Positions 1-11,148 of a stretch of DNA of 64,000 nt are shown piece after piece (positions within the stretch are counted from its first letter, which is position 1; the number at the start of each line of letters is the position of its first letter). Made by a program: the position numbers and the translations under genes. The stretch is taken from contig MNCI01011864.1 in NCBI GenBank assembly GCA_015680685.1, positions 334,177 to 398,176 on the forward strand, read 5' to 3'. The notes beneath the pieces are model-generated. The model was not told where the DNA came from. It did no database searches and saw only the letters and a list, made by a program, of their open reading frames with translations. The DNA comes from Gnetum montanum. Its lineage: Eukaryota > Streptophyta > Gnetopsida > Gnetales > Gnetaceae.

Positions 1-491
1 GAAGGCTCTGATGCCTAACCTCTTCACCATTGTGAGGAGGAGGAACATCATTTCCTAAGAAACCCGTTGTGAGGGGTTCCTCGTCTCCTATTTCGCTAAG
101 GACATGGGGGACCTTGCCCTTTAATAATGAGTGTTGGCTCTCCTGCCTTAAATCTCTCATACGTTGGGCATCTATGGGGTAATAATCCCTCATGTCAAAA
201 TCTTCTGCAATGTATTCAGCGTAATAATTTTGCATGCCAATCTGTACCAAGGCACGGGAAAAGCATGCGAGAGATTGATCGATTCGGGGGTAACACGATG
301 TTACCTTGCAAATCTCTCCATCGTAGTTGTTTGTTTTGATGGAGAATAAAAGTAAAGTTGGGAATATACTCATCGGGATGAGTATATGTCATCTTGTACT
401 GTTTAGGACTTAGCTGGTTTAGGTTATGTGTATGTCGCTGACTGTCTTCCGTGTTATCCCTAGGTGAGGTAACCTTATGAGAAGAAGCCAT
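1..491 (-). pseudogene. gag N-terminus, family-A element 1 (partial)
   Basis: This is the start of a Ty3/gypsy gag (structural capsid) gene, running leftwards off the window edge. The ATG at 491 opens with MASSHKVTSPRDN, and the first 91 codons (491-216) are open. The block ILHQNKQLRWRDLQGN followed by IVLPPNRSI recurs in the gag starts near 49930 and 11690, so it is a conserved family-A N-terminal domain rather than a chance ORF. The PBS lies 120 bases upstream and the 5' LTR just beyond it, as expected for a gag start. After codon 91 the frame is lost. I cannot assign a precise role to this N-terminal block; the capsid domain proper lies off the left edge. Confidence 0.75.
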
Positions 492-613
492 TTTATTGGT
501 GTGCTATTCATCGTTATATATGTTCTTATTTAACTAATTAACCCAAAGGTTCGTTAAGGCTCACAACGATGTGAAAGATTTCCTAATGTTTTAATTGGCG
601 TACAAACACTTAG

Positions 614-631
614 TCCCTGGCAATGGTGCCA
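614..631 (-). other. Primer-binding site, tRNA-Asp type (element 1)
   Basis: Read on the minus strand the 18 bases are TGGCACCATTGCCAGGGA. They match the complement of the plant tRNA-Asp 3' end (TGGCGCCGTTGCCGGGGA) except for transitions at C/G positions. The site lies one base inside the LTR end at 633, where minus-strand DNA synthesis would start. Confidence 0.85.
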
Positions 632-1050
632 ATGATGAGTGGCGAGGTACCCCTACACTCAACCATACGAAACGAGCGTAGCATGCGTGATCCGGTCAAA
701 CTCCGCAGACTAAATGCCTAAACGCCACAAGGAACACTTGGGGTTAATTAATCATTATCTTCCCAGACTTACTTGTTGTTGTCATGGTGTATGGTTAAGT
801 AAGTCCGAGGTATATGATTTTTTGGTCTTTTTGGTTTATCTCCTATGCTACGGGGTGAAGGGTTGAGAGACTAAAACTAACTCTAACTACAGTGCTAAGT
901 CCTAGCGTCAGCATCCGTTCCCACTTGCCATACACACCCTGAACTGTGCAACTATGGCTACCAAATGCTAATCGTTACTGGGATTACCACACGTAACGCA
1001 CGTGCTCGAAGTGGTCATACTAAGGCACCTAACTAGCCTAAGTGTGACAA

Positions 1051-1214
1051 GCAGCCGATTCCTTGACTAGCCGTACACATCCGTAGATGCTCGTAATCAA
1101 GTCGTACTTATCCCACGTTCTAAGAGATAAGGGTGAGAGAATCTAATCGCGATGAGTAGCCGATTCCTTGGCTAGCTGTACACATTCGCCAATGCTCGTA
1201 ACCAAGTCGTACTC
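1051..1214. repeat. Tandem duplication inside LTR 1, about 105-base period
   Basis: The phrase CAGCCGATTCCTTGACTAGC at 1052 recurs with a few changes at 1157. Both copies continue through TGCTCGTAA and AAGTCGTACT. The other family-A LTRs in the window lack this block. Confidence 0.75.
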
Positions 1215-1466
1215 ATGTCGCGCTACTAGAAAAGCAGTAAATAACATTAAATAAACCTATCCATGTATGGCAAGGTTTATCCACAAAGCTCATCTTTATT
1301 GCCGTACACAACTTGCGTTCAGATACAAAGCTGCTTGAATAAAGAACTGTTCACTTGGGGGACTCCTACTGCGGGCACATGGAAAATATTCTATCTCTGG
1401 GGTGATCAATTCGCCAGAGCTTCGCTACTTCTAACCTAGGATGACAAATGAGGGGAGTGCCACCTA

Positions 1467-1474
1467 TTATTTAT
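1467..1474 (-). promoter_or_regulatory. LTR TATA box, element 1
   Basis: The minus strand reads TATAAATA. The same octamer sits at the equivalent place in the LTRs at 40254, 46344, 48973 and 58072, about 70-110 bases from the outer LTR end. It should mark the RNA polymerase II promoter of the element. Confidence 0.6.
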
Positions 1475-1574
1475 AGATTTGGCGGTGGACCGCGATATCG
1501 TGTACGCGATATCATAGGGGACAACGTGATATCGCATACGTGATATCGCGGCTTGTGCATATCGCGTCTCATCA

Positions 1575-1933
1575 AAAAGAAAGTCTCAAGTGCTACAAGG
1601 ATGAATCAAAGAGCTCATCTTTATTGCCAACACAATGGTGTGTTTAGGTACATCAATGTTTGAATAAAGATCCGATCACACTTAGACCTCTTGCTGTGGG
1701 CACTTGGAAAATATTCTAACTCTCAAATGAACAAATTGCAAGAATTTTGCTACTTGACTTCAAAAACTACCTCCAAATCATGTGCCCAAGGGCTGTATTT
1801 ATAAGCCAAGGAGTACTTCACAATATCACATATTTGATATCACATCTTGGTTCGCCATATCGCGCATCTGATATTATGTACCTGATTTTGCGGCCACTTC
1901 GATATTGGAGTTTATGAAAAGCATGATTCATCA
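1575..1933 (-). repeat. Family-A LTR remnant, probably 3' LTR of element 2
   Basis: This repeats the outer half of a family-A LTR: TGCTACAAGG, then CTCATCTTTATTGCC, a GGGCACTTGGAAAATATTCT block and GATATC-rich sequence. It ends with ATTCATCA at 1933, the U3 start on the minus strand. The other half is missing because element 1 inserted at 1574/1575. The adjacent bases (CCTTG) do not look like a normal polypurine tract, so it could also be an unrelated solo LTR. Confidence 0.7.
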
Positions 1934-2162
1934 CCTTGTTTATAGAATACATTTACATTCTGTGATCCCAAAGTCATGAGATTGAAGGCACCCAAGTGTT
2001 GGGAATTCCAAATGGCTGCCAACATGTGGATCTTGTAGCTTCCTTAGTGCTTGCTAGCTTCTCTAGTTGATCTTTCTTAGGAGGCATTGGTTTCAACATC
2101 TTAGTATAGGATGCATTCTAGACTTTGTGTTGAACATAATTAGTGTAGCCTAGAATTCCAAC

Positions 2163-3340
2163 TTACTTGAATAGCCTTTTGATGAGATAATGAAATGAGA
2201 AAGTGAGTTTCCTTACCTTCTTCTCTTTAAACCTCCTTTGGATTTCTAAGAATAGTAGATGAGCTATGTTTGCTTGGAATTTTCCCATGAGGATGATGCT
2301 TCCTCTTGTAGCATATGTGGAAATCCTATTTAATTTCTTGGTGGAAAAGATGTGATAAGTCCTGATCTTAAAGTAGATCTTCTTTTTAGTGGACAATGCA
2401 CTATATTATTTATCTGCTATTTGGTAAGCCTTATGTAACCATAACTTCTTTGCATTAGTGTCAAATTTTTTGGATATTTGTGAAATATTTTCTCTGACAC
2501 TTGGAAGATTTAGTGCCTTCATGATTACTTTAATTGAATATGGCATTGTGATTTCTTTAATTTTGATAGTGGCATTATGTTGTTTATTTTTCCAGAATTG
2601 ATAAACTTCCCCTAGGTATCATTCACCACTTTATGATAGTGTTGGCCAAAGAGGAGAGGCTTAAAGTTTCTCTTAGACATTAGCAAGAACAAACTCCATG
2701 AATGGTCCAAAGTTAAATTTCATAATGATTATGAACATGATGGACTTCTATATAGCTTAAAGACACTTGCTTGACAGTGTGAGGTGCTATCCTTGCTCTT
2801 GTGTGGGGGATGCTTCTACTTTAGCCTATGTGGATTGTTCTATTGTTGGTTTAGGCTGATGGATACTGAAGGATTAAGCTTCTTGCTTAGCTTGTGGGTT
2901 TGTTCTCTAACTTGTCCTCTTCTTGTAGGTCTTTTACCCCTTTGTTGTGAGGGTCCTTGGCTATGGGTCTTTTAGGAGCCATTTTCAATTGCTAAGGATT
3001 TGTTTTAAGATTACCCAAGGATTTTAAATAAGTTTATAATGATTCATAATTCTCTCTTAGGTTCTTGGATTAGATTAAGATTTATCCTTATTATTACTAT
3101 TTAGCTCTTATTATGATTAGAGAGTTAAAAAGATTTTAAAAAGAAATCCTTAACTGTTGTATTTTCTAATGTATTATGAATAAGTTAGTTCCTTATGACC
3201 TCTCACAATGATTATTTCCTTATTTATGTATGTTGGAATGGTTGTTTTGGAAGAATTTGTAAGTTTACCTAGTTAAATGGGAGAAGTTATTATAGTTCTT
3301 ACCCTTGATATATTCTTCCAGATGTTAGACAAATTTTGCT
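2163..3340 (-). pseudogene. ORF3 remnant, element 2
   Basis: This is a broken copy of the third ORF of family A. Minus-strand translation of about 2600-2163 includes IKIKEITMPYSIKVIMKALN and, further on, GKFQANIAHLLFLEIQRRFK. These align block for block with ORF3 of the last element (VGAIMRIKDI, then GKFPINLPWLIYL) and with the plus copy near 38700-39100 (SSLSTYPPMLIFFEIKK). The aligned domain resembles the 'putative plant transposon protein' family (PF20167) by its helical pattern and FP-x-LI-x-L ending; that assignment is from memory. The upstream part (2640-3340) is a charged, heavily mutated N-terminal region. The long helical C-terminal tail seen in the other copies is absent: only about 230 bases separate the domain from the LTR. 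Confidence 0.6.
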
Positions 3341-4183
3341 TAAATTGCACAAACCATGTGTAGAGCTCTCCTCCATGACTAAGTTGATCACTTTGTGATC
3401 AACAAGGTTCAAGAATCACATAAATTAGAGTTATGGTGAGGAAGTTATTAAGCTAGGAAGTTTAGTTGTCAAAGGATTAGAAAAATGGCATGAACTCCAT
3501 ACACATCAAATGAAAAGAATGAAAAAAATTTCTAACTCCTCATGTATATATATAGATTTTTGTCGTGGTGACATCATAGTTATGATCTTGTAGAGGCTGA
3601 TACATTGTAGCTACAACATCACTACTAAAAAATTTGGAACTTTGAGCAATTTATGATGAAAAAGTTAAGTGAAATAAATAGTCTAGAAGATGTAGAGATG
3701 GTTCAAAGAGTTCTTGATTATCGATGATGCTCAAAATATGAGAATTTATCATTAAAAGTATATGAAAAAAGTAATCTTGGGTAAATTAAGTTAATTAGGT
3801 ATATAGGAGATGACTGGTAGGAATTGCTAAAAGCATGATAATATATAAGTATGTAGGAAAGTAAGAGTGATTGTTTAAATGTTTTGGAGGCATAAGATGA
3901 TGTGGAATTAGTCATTAGGTATGAATTACAAGAGTTATACAAGTGGATCCTCTCCAAAGCAAGCTCTAGCCCTTAGTGCCCTTGTATAACCACACTTACA
4001 AGTGTTCATAGGCATTAAAGGAGTTGAATTTAAAACATACCTATCTTCTAAAACATACATGTTAGTATTGTATTAATGAGAAAATAACACTATATTATAC
4101 AAAACCATTAAAGTATGATTATATATAATAGTGAGGTAGGATGGAAGCAGTAGGGATTGTAGAAAATGGAACGTGAGACATCT
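3341..4183. other. Degraded spacer upstream of ORF3, element 2
   Basis: By position this stretch matches the spacer at 61686-62497 of the last element. I see no conserved reading frame. The short ORFs here (for example 3957-3718 on the minus strand) have low-complexity composition and no counterpart elsewhere. Confidence 0.4.
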
Positions 4184-4459
4184 TACATTAGACATAATAA
4201 ATTATATGTGTAATATATGATTGCAATAATCATTAGCCCATTTTTCCAAGATCCAAACCAAGTCCATACCACTTACCAGTGACATTGCATTGTATCCTCT
4301 TAAAGCCAACAACCACAAGACTACATTAGACACAATAAATTATATATGTAATATATGGTTGTAGTAATCATTAGGCCATTTTTCCAATATCCAAACCAAG
4401 TCCATACCACTTACCAGTGACATTGCATTGTATCCTCTTAAAGCCAACAACCACAAGAC
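4184..4459. repeat. Direct tandem duplication, two 138-base units
   Basis: Units 4184-4321 and 4322-4459 are nearly identical. Both run from TACATTAGACA through TCCATACCACTTACCAGTG to AGCCAACAACCACAAGACTA. The few differences are mostly transitions. No counterpart occurs in the other family-A spacers, so this duplication is private to element 2. Confidence 0.9.
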
Positions 4460-4569
4460 TACAACTACTACAAGAAGTATTACCACTTGATAAAGAAGTT
4501 CATGGAAGTAATTTATTAATAACACACTTTATTTATTTAAAGGAGACTTGGCCATTGGATAGAGGAGTG

Positions 4570-4779
4570 CCTTCAAGCATGGATAACATGTCTTTCTAAA
4601 CCCATAACTAATGTGATTCCAAGAAACCTTGAAATTTCTGAGAATTTGCCTAACTTCAAGCATGGGTAACATGTCTTTCGAGTGAAACCCCTAGAAATTT
4701 TTATTTTATGCATTTATTAGATTATTACTATTTTAACCTTACTAAAGGATTACCTTTAGGCATGGGTAACATGTCTTTC
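4570..4779 (-). repeat. Array of three conserved spacer motifs
   Basis: On the minus strand the core GACATGTTACCCATGC, with flanking AGAAA and YYNAAGG, occurs at 4570-4597, 4653-4679 and 4752-4779. Spacing is about 83 and 99 bases. The same motif occurs three times in the plus element at 36802-36990, once at 56490-56517 and once at 62498-62525, always in the sense orientation between integrase and ORF3. The bases between copies are not obviously conserved. Function unknown. Confidence 0.85.
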
Positions 4780-5159
4780 AAGTGACATGATAAGGTAACA
4801 TTTATTTTATACCTACTTCCATTTTTCATTAGAACTCAAATAAATAATATGACTTAATAACATGATAAGACGTATAGTAGTAGCCTTAGAGAATCCATAA
4901 ATCCCTTTGATGCCACACCCTTTTCATTCCCACTTGGTTCTTCACTTTTGTATCAAAGCATAATGATCAAAAGTTTATTGTAGTTTTATTATAGAAAGAA
5001 TGTCATTATGTCCATGGTAAGAACTTGTTATTATTGGAAATGAGTGGATGGAGGATGTGGTATCATTATATATAGAATTAGTCCTTTAATAACTTGATAA
5101 CATAGGATTAAACTCACATTATTAGGACTATATCTTGTCTTATTCCTTTACACTTTATT

Positions 5160-5400
5160 AGAAAAATCAAAAAAATTCTATACATGAAAGGTAATAAAAA
5201 ATCATAGAAAAAATGACAAGAATGAAAAAAGTTAAAAAGAATTTAAGAGGTATTAAAGAATGAAAAATGATTAAGAAATGGAAGTTGTATAAAAGAATTG
5301 AAAAGTTATGAAAGAATGTAAAAATTGGTAAGAAAAATATTAAAGTAAATAGTAAAAAAATATTAAAGTAAATAGTAAAAATTGGTAAGAAAATCTTGTG
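5160..5400 (-). other. T-rich tract downstream of integrase, element 2
   Basis: The plus strand is strongly A-rich, so the element's sense strand is a pyrimidine-rich tract just after the end of integrase. It contains a short direct repeat of AATATTAAAGTAAATAGTA at about 5337-5382. Equivalent T-rich tracts occur in the same place at 36290-36440, 55785-55970 and 63050-63290. Confidence 0.6.
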
Positions 5401-5479
5401 CCTAAATTTCAAATTTGGCACCCACATGACTATCTTGAGAAGTGAATAATTGGAAGATTAAATGGATGGTAAACTACTT

Positions 5480-6640
5480 GGTAGATAGGGTAGAGCCCTT
5501 AAAAGAGCAAGGAAAGTCATAGCATGATTTTACTTATTGAATATTAACAAATATCAATTTTTGTGGACTTGTTGGGTGATATATTTGCATGGCATTGGAT
5601 GGAATGGTAGCATGGATGATGTAGGGCCCCTTCCATAAGGTTTGAAACTTAGCCTTTTGTAGAACATGAATGGGATTATAGTAGAGGACTTTATTGCTTA
5701 GCTTGAGAAACGTTTGTCTTATTTTGGCATCGTGCCTACATTTTGGGTACTTTTTTTGTGAATTTCATTACTCATTTGAGCTACTAATCTATTCTCATCT
5801 AAGAGATTTAGATTTATTAAGTGTTCTCTTTGAGCTAAGCTTAAATCGTGGTCAAGTATGCTAGCAATGGAAAGGGTATTGAGTTCCTCTTGGATTAATA
5901 ATGTAGGTAGTTTACCGTAAACTAATTCATATAGGAAATACCCTATAGGAAGTTTCCAAGTTGATCTATACGCCCATAGAGGATCATTGAGTTTAGTGCC
6001 AATCCTTCCTATAATGAATAATTGTTCTAATCAATATTCTTATGATTTCTCAGTTAATTAGTTTTGCTTAATCATTTGGTTGGGGGGAAATAAGGTGTAG
6101 TTAATTTATGATTAACCCCAAGTTGTTACATTAGATTATTAGATGTAGCTCTTGTGAAATGATTTCTATTATTTGATATGAGCATGCATGGTACTTTGAA
6201 TCTATCCATCACATTTTGCTAAAAGAATTTAGTAGTTGTTTTGGTTGTGCAATTCTTGATTGTAGTTACTTTTTCACACTTTGTGCAATAATCAATTATT
6301 ACTATAATGTAGGACTTTCCATTTGACATTGGTATGATGGGGCACATGAGTTCTATTATCAAATATGAGCATGCATGGTACTTCAAATCTATTCATCACA
6401 TTTTGCTAAAAGAATTTAGTAGCTATTTTGGTTGTGCAATCCTTGATTGTAGTTACTTTTTCCCACTTTTTGCAATAATCAACTGTTACTATAATGTAGG
6501 ACTTTCCATTTGACATTGGTATGATGGGGCACATGAAGTCAATTCCTTAAATGTTGAAAGGTTCTAATGGTTGTATCCACCACTGTGGCCATCCTAGGAC
6601 CATGTAAATGTAGTTGGCCATTTATTTACCACTTCCAATA
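5480..6640 (-). pseudogene. Integrase remnant, element 2
   Basis: Integrase would insert the cDNA copy into the host chromosome. Minus-strand translation recovers the catalytic-core start (GIDFMCPIIPMSNGKSYIIV, then TVDYCKKW) near 6530-6440 and the C-terminal stretch KVLYYNPIHVLQKAKFQTLW near 5700. These match the integrase of element D (54800-55560). Stops and frameshifts are frequent, and a 187-base tandem duplication (6164-6537) repeats the catalytic-core segment. Upstream the sequence passes straight from the protease linker to integrase: RT, RNase H and the HHCC zinc finger are missing. Confidence 0.75.
6164..6537. repeat. 187-base tandem duplication within integrase
   Basis: Units 6164-6350 and 6351-6537 share long identical runs, such as CATTTTGCTAAAAGAATTTA and ATAATGTAGGACTTTCCATT. 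They duplicate part of the integrase core and would destroy the protein by themselves. No such duplication is present in the integrase genes at 54391-55640 or 63421-64000. Confidence 0.9.
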
Positions 6641-7500
6641 ATTTTATTTTTGTTCTTTGTCAAGTTTGACATTTATAATTACCTAATTTTTATTATTTAA
6701 AAAAGCATATTCAAGCATATCAATTAGGGCTATCAATTTTAAGGGTTCTAATTCATATTTTTCTTATATCTCTAACTATTCCCATTTGATTTCTTCCTCT
6801 TGATGTGAGTTCATGTTAGGAGGTGATCTTTTTAACTATTCTAACTTAGCAATTTCTTCAACATAGGCACTTGTGATTTTGTTTAACAATTTCACATCTA
6901 TTTTGGATTTTGTTTCTTTTTTAGCACTCAACTACTAGGTGCCTTCTTGTTGAGTGGTTGTTGCATGTTGGGACTTTTGTATACACATGTCTTCTATGCA
7001 TTTGTCACATGCTATGATGTCTTCATGTTTTGTGGTCTAGATCTTCTACATACAATTACATCTATTATCATTGTATGCAATACATAGAACTCTACGTTTT
7101 TTAATGATTTCAGCTTCATCCTTCTTGGATATTTCCAAGGTCAAATCTTTGATCCCAAGCTTAGTGTCTATAGTTCTAAGCCATGCTCTTCCCCATAATT
7201 ATGCTAAATTTTCCTTTTTTCTTTTCCATATGGATGACTAAGAGGTTAGCAAAATAGGATTAGCTACTTATGGTAGTGATACCAACTTCCACTTGTCCAA
7301 GTGGAATAGTAATAGATTGATCTATAAGTTCTAGATGAATGTTACTCTTTTTTAGTGGGGAAAGATTCCAGGCCTTGTACATATCTTGTGAAATGAGATT
7401 TACTCCTAACCTAGAATCTAGCAGAGCTTTGCATGATTTATGTCCTATGATTTGAAGGTAAACTAAGGAAATCCCAAGGTCTATTCTCTTCTTGGAAAGT
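6641..7500 (-). pseudogene. Aspartic protease and linker remnant, element 2
   Basis: This is the retroviral-type protease that would process the gag-pol polyprotein. Minus-strand translation gives CKALLDSRLGVNLISQDMYK at about 7430-7375, parallel to LLDSGSRVNLIS in element A-. The catalytic triplet at 7410-7418 reads DSR instead of DSG. The later ITIPLGQV and LTLEISKKDEAE blocks are also shared with A-. From about 7050 down to 6650 lies the protease-RT linker, including LEYAFLNNKN, after which RT is missing. Confidence 0.7.
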
Positions 7501-7559
7501 GCTCCTACTCTAACCTAATGTGTTATTGTCTATGTGAGCATGATAGTTATGATGTTCTT

Positions 7560-10091
7560 ATTTGTAGGTGTTGGAAGCATAGTGTTCCTTGGGGGAGTAT
7601 GCATGTGGATGGGGTAGAGTTAGGTGAAGTTCCCATCCTTCAAACCTTTTCTAGACTTTCCCTAAAAAGGGAAGTTTTCTAGCTCTTGGTTCATTTACTA
7701 TTGCATCCTCTTACGAAGTTATTACCCTGGTGGTGCTCTTTTGTTATGATTGTGTTAGTAGCTCTCCCTACATGACTGGTGATGGTACTAGTGGTAAGGA
7801 GTTAGAAATTTAAAGTCAGGAACCAATTGCTAGTTAGAATATGTAAAAATTTGGATCCATTTGTGAAGTAGTGGATTAATGATATTCCCATGGGTAGTAG
7901 TAAGAGGAAGCATAGATTGAAGTATTCCTTAGAGAGATTAGATGTTGAACATAGTATCCATAAGGATTAGGTTACCTATATGGATAATGTTGTCTTGGTG
8001 GTGGCATTCCCCATACTTGTGGTTGTTGCCATTGTTGTTGGTACTCTTCCTATAGTTAAGGATATGCCCCACTTGGATAGTATGTTTGTAGGTAGAGTTG
8101 TCTGAAGTTACCCTGTGGATAAGATAATCTTTTGGGCATCTACTCCTTGACAAACTTTGGATTAAGTACATATGCCTTAGACTCTTATAAGTGGGTCATA
8201 ATAAGGCAACATCCCTTAGGATGTCCATACTGGTACACTTCCTTCATTGTATTCTGAACTAGAGTTTATTATTTTCTCTACTGTAGCAACTTTTCCTTTA
8301 TTTCTATAGTGTTCTCACTTATTGTCTCTTCATTTTTTCTTGTATTTACTTCAATTTAGGTCTTGTTGAGTCTTATCTTCTACTATCTTCAATGATGTAG
8401 CAAACTTCTCATCTACAGAATCCCATATTTTTTTTACCTTGGTTGCAATATCATTAATTAATTTTTGAATTAGTAGAGTCTTCTGTTGGATTGTATCTTT
8501 CAAAGTTTTCTTTTCTTGTGATTTACATATTCTTACATCTCTTTTTCTAATGGCAAGATCTTTATTATATTCTTTGGCTAATTTTCTTTTTCTTAACTCT
8601 CCTTCTTTTTTTACCACTTGGTCAATAAGTCTTTGAATACAATGATCTATCATCTCAGATAACTTGCCTTGGGCATATCCCCTAAGTTTCTCTTGTCTTA
8701 TTTCATAGTCCATTGATAATGTGTCATAGTTGCTTCCTTTGAGAAAATCCATGGCCTAGGCACCTATGTAATAGTAAATAGTATCTACCCATTGTCACAT
8801 CAAGGGATTCATGTGTCCCTTCCATTCTTGAATCTGTTTTCTCAAATTAGATACTATAGAATAAGTTTGATGCTTGTAGTTGAAGAGCTCTAGCATGGTA
8901 CTCCATCTTCAAATTTATTCAAGTTCTAAGAATTGATACTAGCTCTCTACTTCCTTTATGGATGTTCTAGGAAACAACTTTAGTTTTTTCCAATTGTTTT
9001 TAATATTTTGCAAGGCACACACATTGTGGAAGGCTTGAAAATGGTGTTGTGGATTTGCATTTTTAGTCACCTTTAAATTTCAAGATCTTATTCATGTTTA
9101 GTCACTTAATGCAACTATCACTTATGTGCCTAGTAGAAATACATATTGCTTCTTTGACATTAATCATGTTGCAAGTGGTTAATAGGGGTTCTTCTTAATC
9201 TTTGGGTTCATGAGCTCTGTTGTAATGGTAACTCCTTTGACATTCATAACACTATCTCTTTCTTCATATCTTATCATTTTTCTTCTTTTTTCATGATCAT
9301 CATCTTCTTCATTAAGATGTCTTATGTGATGCTCATGTATCTCAAGATTCCTTCGTCTCTTTCTCTCACGATCGCTCATTCTTCTTTCTTTCTTGTCATA
9401 ATATTTGGAGGAATGTGAGGAAGAGGAAGAAGTTGGAGAATGGTGCCAACTAGTTTTCCCTCTATAACTTCTTTATTTGTCCCTTTTTGATTTAGCAAAG
9501 GTTTTAGGGCTTGAGTTCCTCATAAATATGTAGTCTTTCTTATGCCCTATAGGTGTTTCTGCAAGAGTTCAATAATATTGTATCTTGACGAGATCTTTGA
9601 TATGGATGATTGGTGTTTGAGATTAAGATCTATGGGCTTGATAAAATTTGTTTGTGTGGAATATAACATCATCTCTTTTCTCTAAGACAACTATTTAAGG
9701 TACTTTCTTTTCTTTTTCAAGCTCATGTATTGTATCCATAGCAACATCCCTTCCTACTTGAGCTTCTATTGGTTGGTAAGGCCTTGTCATGTGCTTGGTG
9801 ATGTGATATATTTCTTGTACATGGCTAAGGTTTGACCTCATAAGGATTACTTGCAACATTGTTAGTGCAAAATGTTCTAGAGGTAAGAAAATGTTACCCT
9901 GTAAATTTCTTCATCTTAGCTTTTCATCCTAGTGAAAGACAAATGTGAAGTTAGGATAGTATGAATCAATATGAGCATAGGAGATTCTAGTTTACATAAG
10001 CACACTCCAATATTCTTCATCATATTACCTATCATGGCTCTTATTAAATTCATTAGAAGGTGGTGATTTCTCCTTATTTGTAGAAGCCATA
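7560..10091 (-). pseudogene. gag, element 2
   Basis: A family-A gag starts at the ATG at 10091 (MASTNKEKSPPSNEF), 122 bases from the PBS. In order it shows the N-terminal FTFVFH-x-DEKLR block (about 9950), a basic and acidic hydrophilic region (9379-9179, 66 open codons rich in RKRRR, EED and HH), a capsid-like region (about 9100-8800) and a long helical, lysine-rich stretch (8752-8351, 133 open codons). After that comes a decayed zinc-knuckle-like motif near 8210 (QYGHPKGCC, first cysteines lost) and a Q/Y-rich tail (8171-7938). It is broken by about twenty stops or frameshifts. The two longest open pieces fall in charged helical regions. Confidence 0.75.
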
Positions 10092-10212
10092 TTAAATGTT
10101 TAATGCCTTAAGTGTGTACTTTGGAAAAATTGGTTTAAGTGTAAAATTTGTACTTGATGATTCTTAACACAATGAAATTTGTCAAATCAACTACTTAGCA
10201 AAAATTGAAACA

Positions 10213-10230
10213 TCCCTAGAAATAGTGCCA
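10213..10230 (-). other. Primer-binding site, degraded tRNA-Asp type (element 2)
   Basis: The minus strand reads TGGCACTATTTCTAGGGA, a mutated tRNA-Asp complement. It lies one base from the LTR end at 10232. Confidence 0.75.
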
Positions 10231-10231
10231 A

Positions 10232-11148
10232 TGATGAGTGGTTGGGTATTCCAACACTCCACCATACAAGCTAGGAATGTGCATGTGCAACTTGATCGTA
10301 ATTTATGGATGGTCAATGTAGATTCACTAGTAGTGGAGGTTCAGTTCATGATCACTATCTTCTCATGTTGAGTTAGTGAAGTGGGAGTTGTATGGTTTAA
10401 CTCTCGATGAAGCTTGTGATAGGTTGATGTTATTGGCTCAAACCAAGGCTAAGTGTAAACATGGTTGAAACAGAGTAATATAATCTAAGTCTAAGTGTAA
10501 TAAAAGTAAAGAGACTATTCTAGACTATAGAAAATAAGTATCTATTCCTGCTTTACCATACATGTCTTAGGCTTGTGCAATTGTCATTGGGATTACTAAG
10601 TGTTATGCTACTAGGTGAACCAAGTAATAATATTGTTGGGATTACCCAATGATTACACTATATGTTTGAAACTAGTCATACTTATATTGCCTTACTAAGA
10701 AACATTGGAAATGTAAAGTACTTAGAAATTGTAAATGACTTAAGAAAGGTAAACATGCTACAAGGTAGTAATTATACTAAGTAATTATATTAAGTAAAAA
10801 TAATCTAAGTAAAAATGAACTAAGCAAAAATAAAGTAAACTAAGTAGAATGATGCAATGGTAAAAAACAATCTCAATCTTTATTTCCAGCCATGAACTAT
10901 GCCCAAGAAAAATTCACTCGAACAAAGTTTTTGTACAACTATTTAATACCATATTGTAGGCATTTTCTCTATCACTAAGTGTAAAATCATGTAAACAAAT
11001 TACAAGAATTTGCCTAAGTATTAGCTAAAAATCATTCATTTGATGCGACAATGGGTTGGGATTTATAGTGGAGACCAAGATCCACTACATCATATCTATG
11101 ATGACATAAATAGGACTACGATATCATAATTATGATATCACATCCATT
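10232..11148 (-). repeat. 5' LTR of element 2
   Basis: The inner end (CTCATCA on the minus strand) is exact at 10232, next to the PBS. The body aligns with the other family-A LTRs (GTGCATGTGCAACTTGATC, GTTGGGATTACC, ATCTCAATCTTTATT). The outer end is placed near 11148 by the GATATC palindrome at 11120-11139, which marks U3 in this family; it is approximate by about 20 bases. It abuts an oppositely oriented LTR fragment. Confidence 0.7.

Larger units (their letters stand above)
633..1574 (-). repeat. 5' LTR of minus family-A element 1
   Basis: On the minus strand the repeat begins TGATGAG and ends CTCATCA, the terminal sequence shared by family-A LTRs here. The PBS lies immediately inside it on the left. 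At 942 bases it is longer than the related LTR at 45623-46420 (798 bases), partly because of an internal tandem duplication at 1051-1214. A TATA box is at 1467-1474 and GATATCG-rich palindromic sequence fills the outer U3 end (1492-1555). It has inserted in the middle of an older family-A LTR, whose remainder follows at 1575. Confidence 0.85.

Noticed and set aside
2784-2975. Cysteine- and leucine-rich 63-codon plus ORF resembling a secreted peptide
   Set aside because: It is antisense to the ORF3 N-terminal region, which has homologous sequence in other elements.
4184-4459. Possible CRISPR-like repeat
   Set aside because: Only two long adjacent units without spacers; a simple tandem duplication in plant DNA.
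8351-8752. 133-codon lysine-rich ORF as a stand-alone host gene
   Set aside because: Same order and sequence as the helical part of gag in elements A- and D; it is part of a broken gag.
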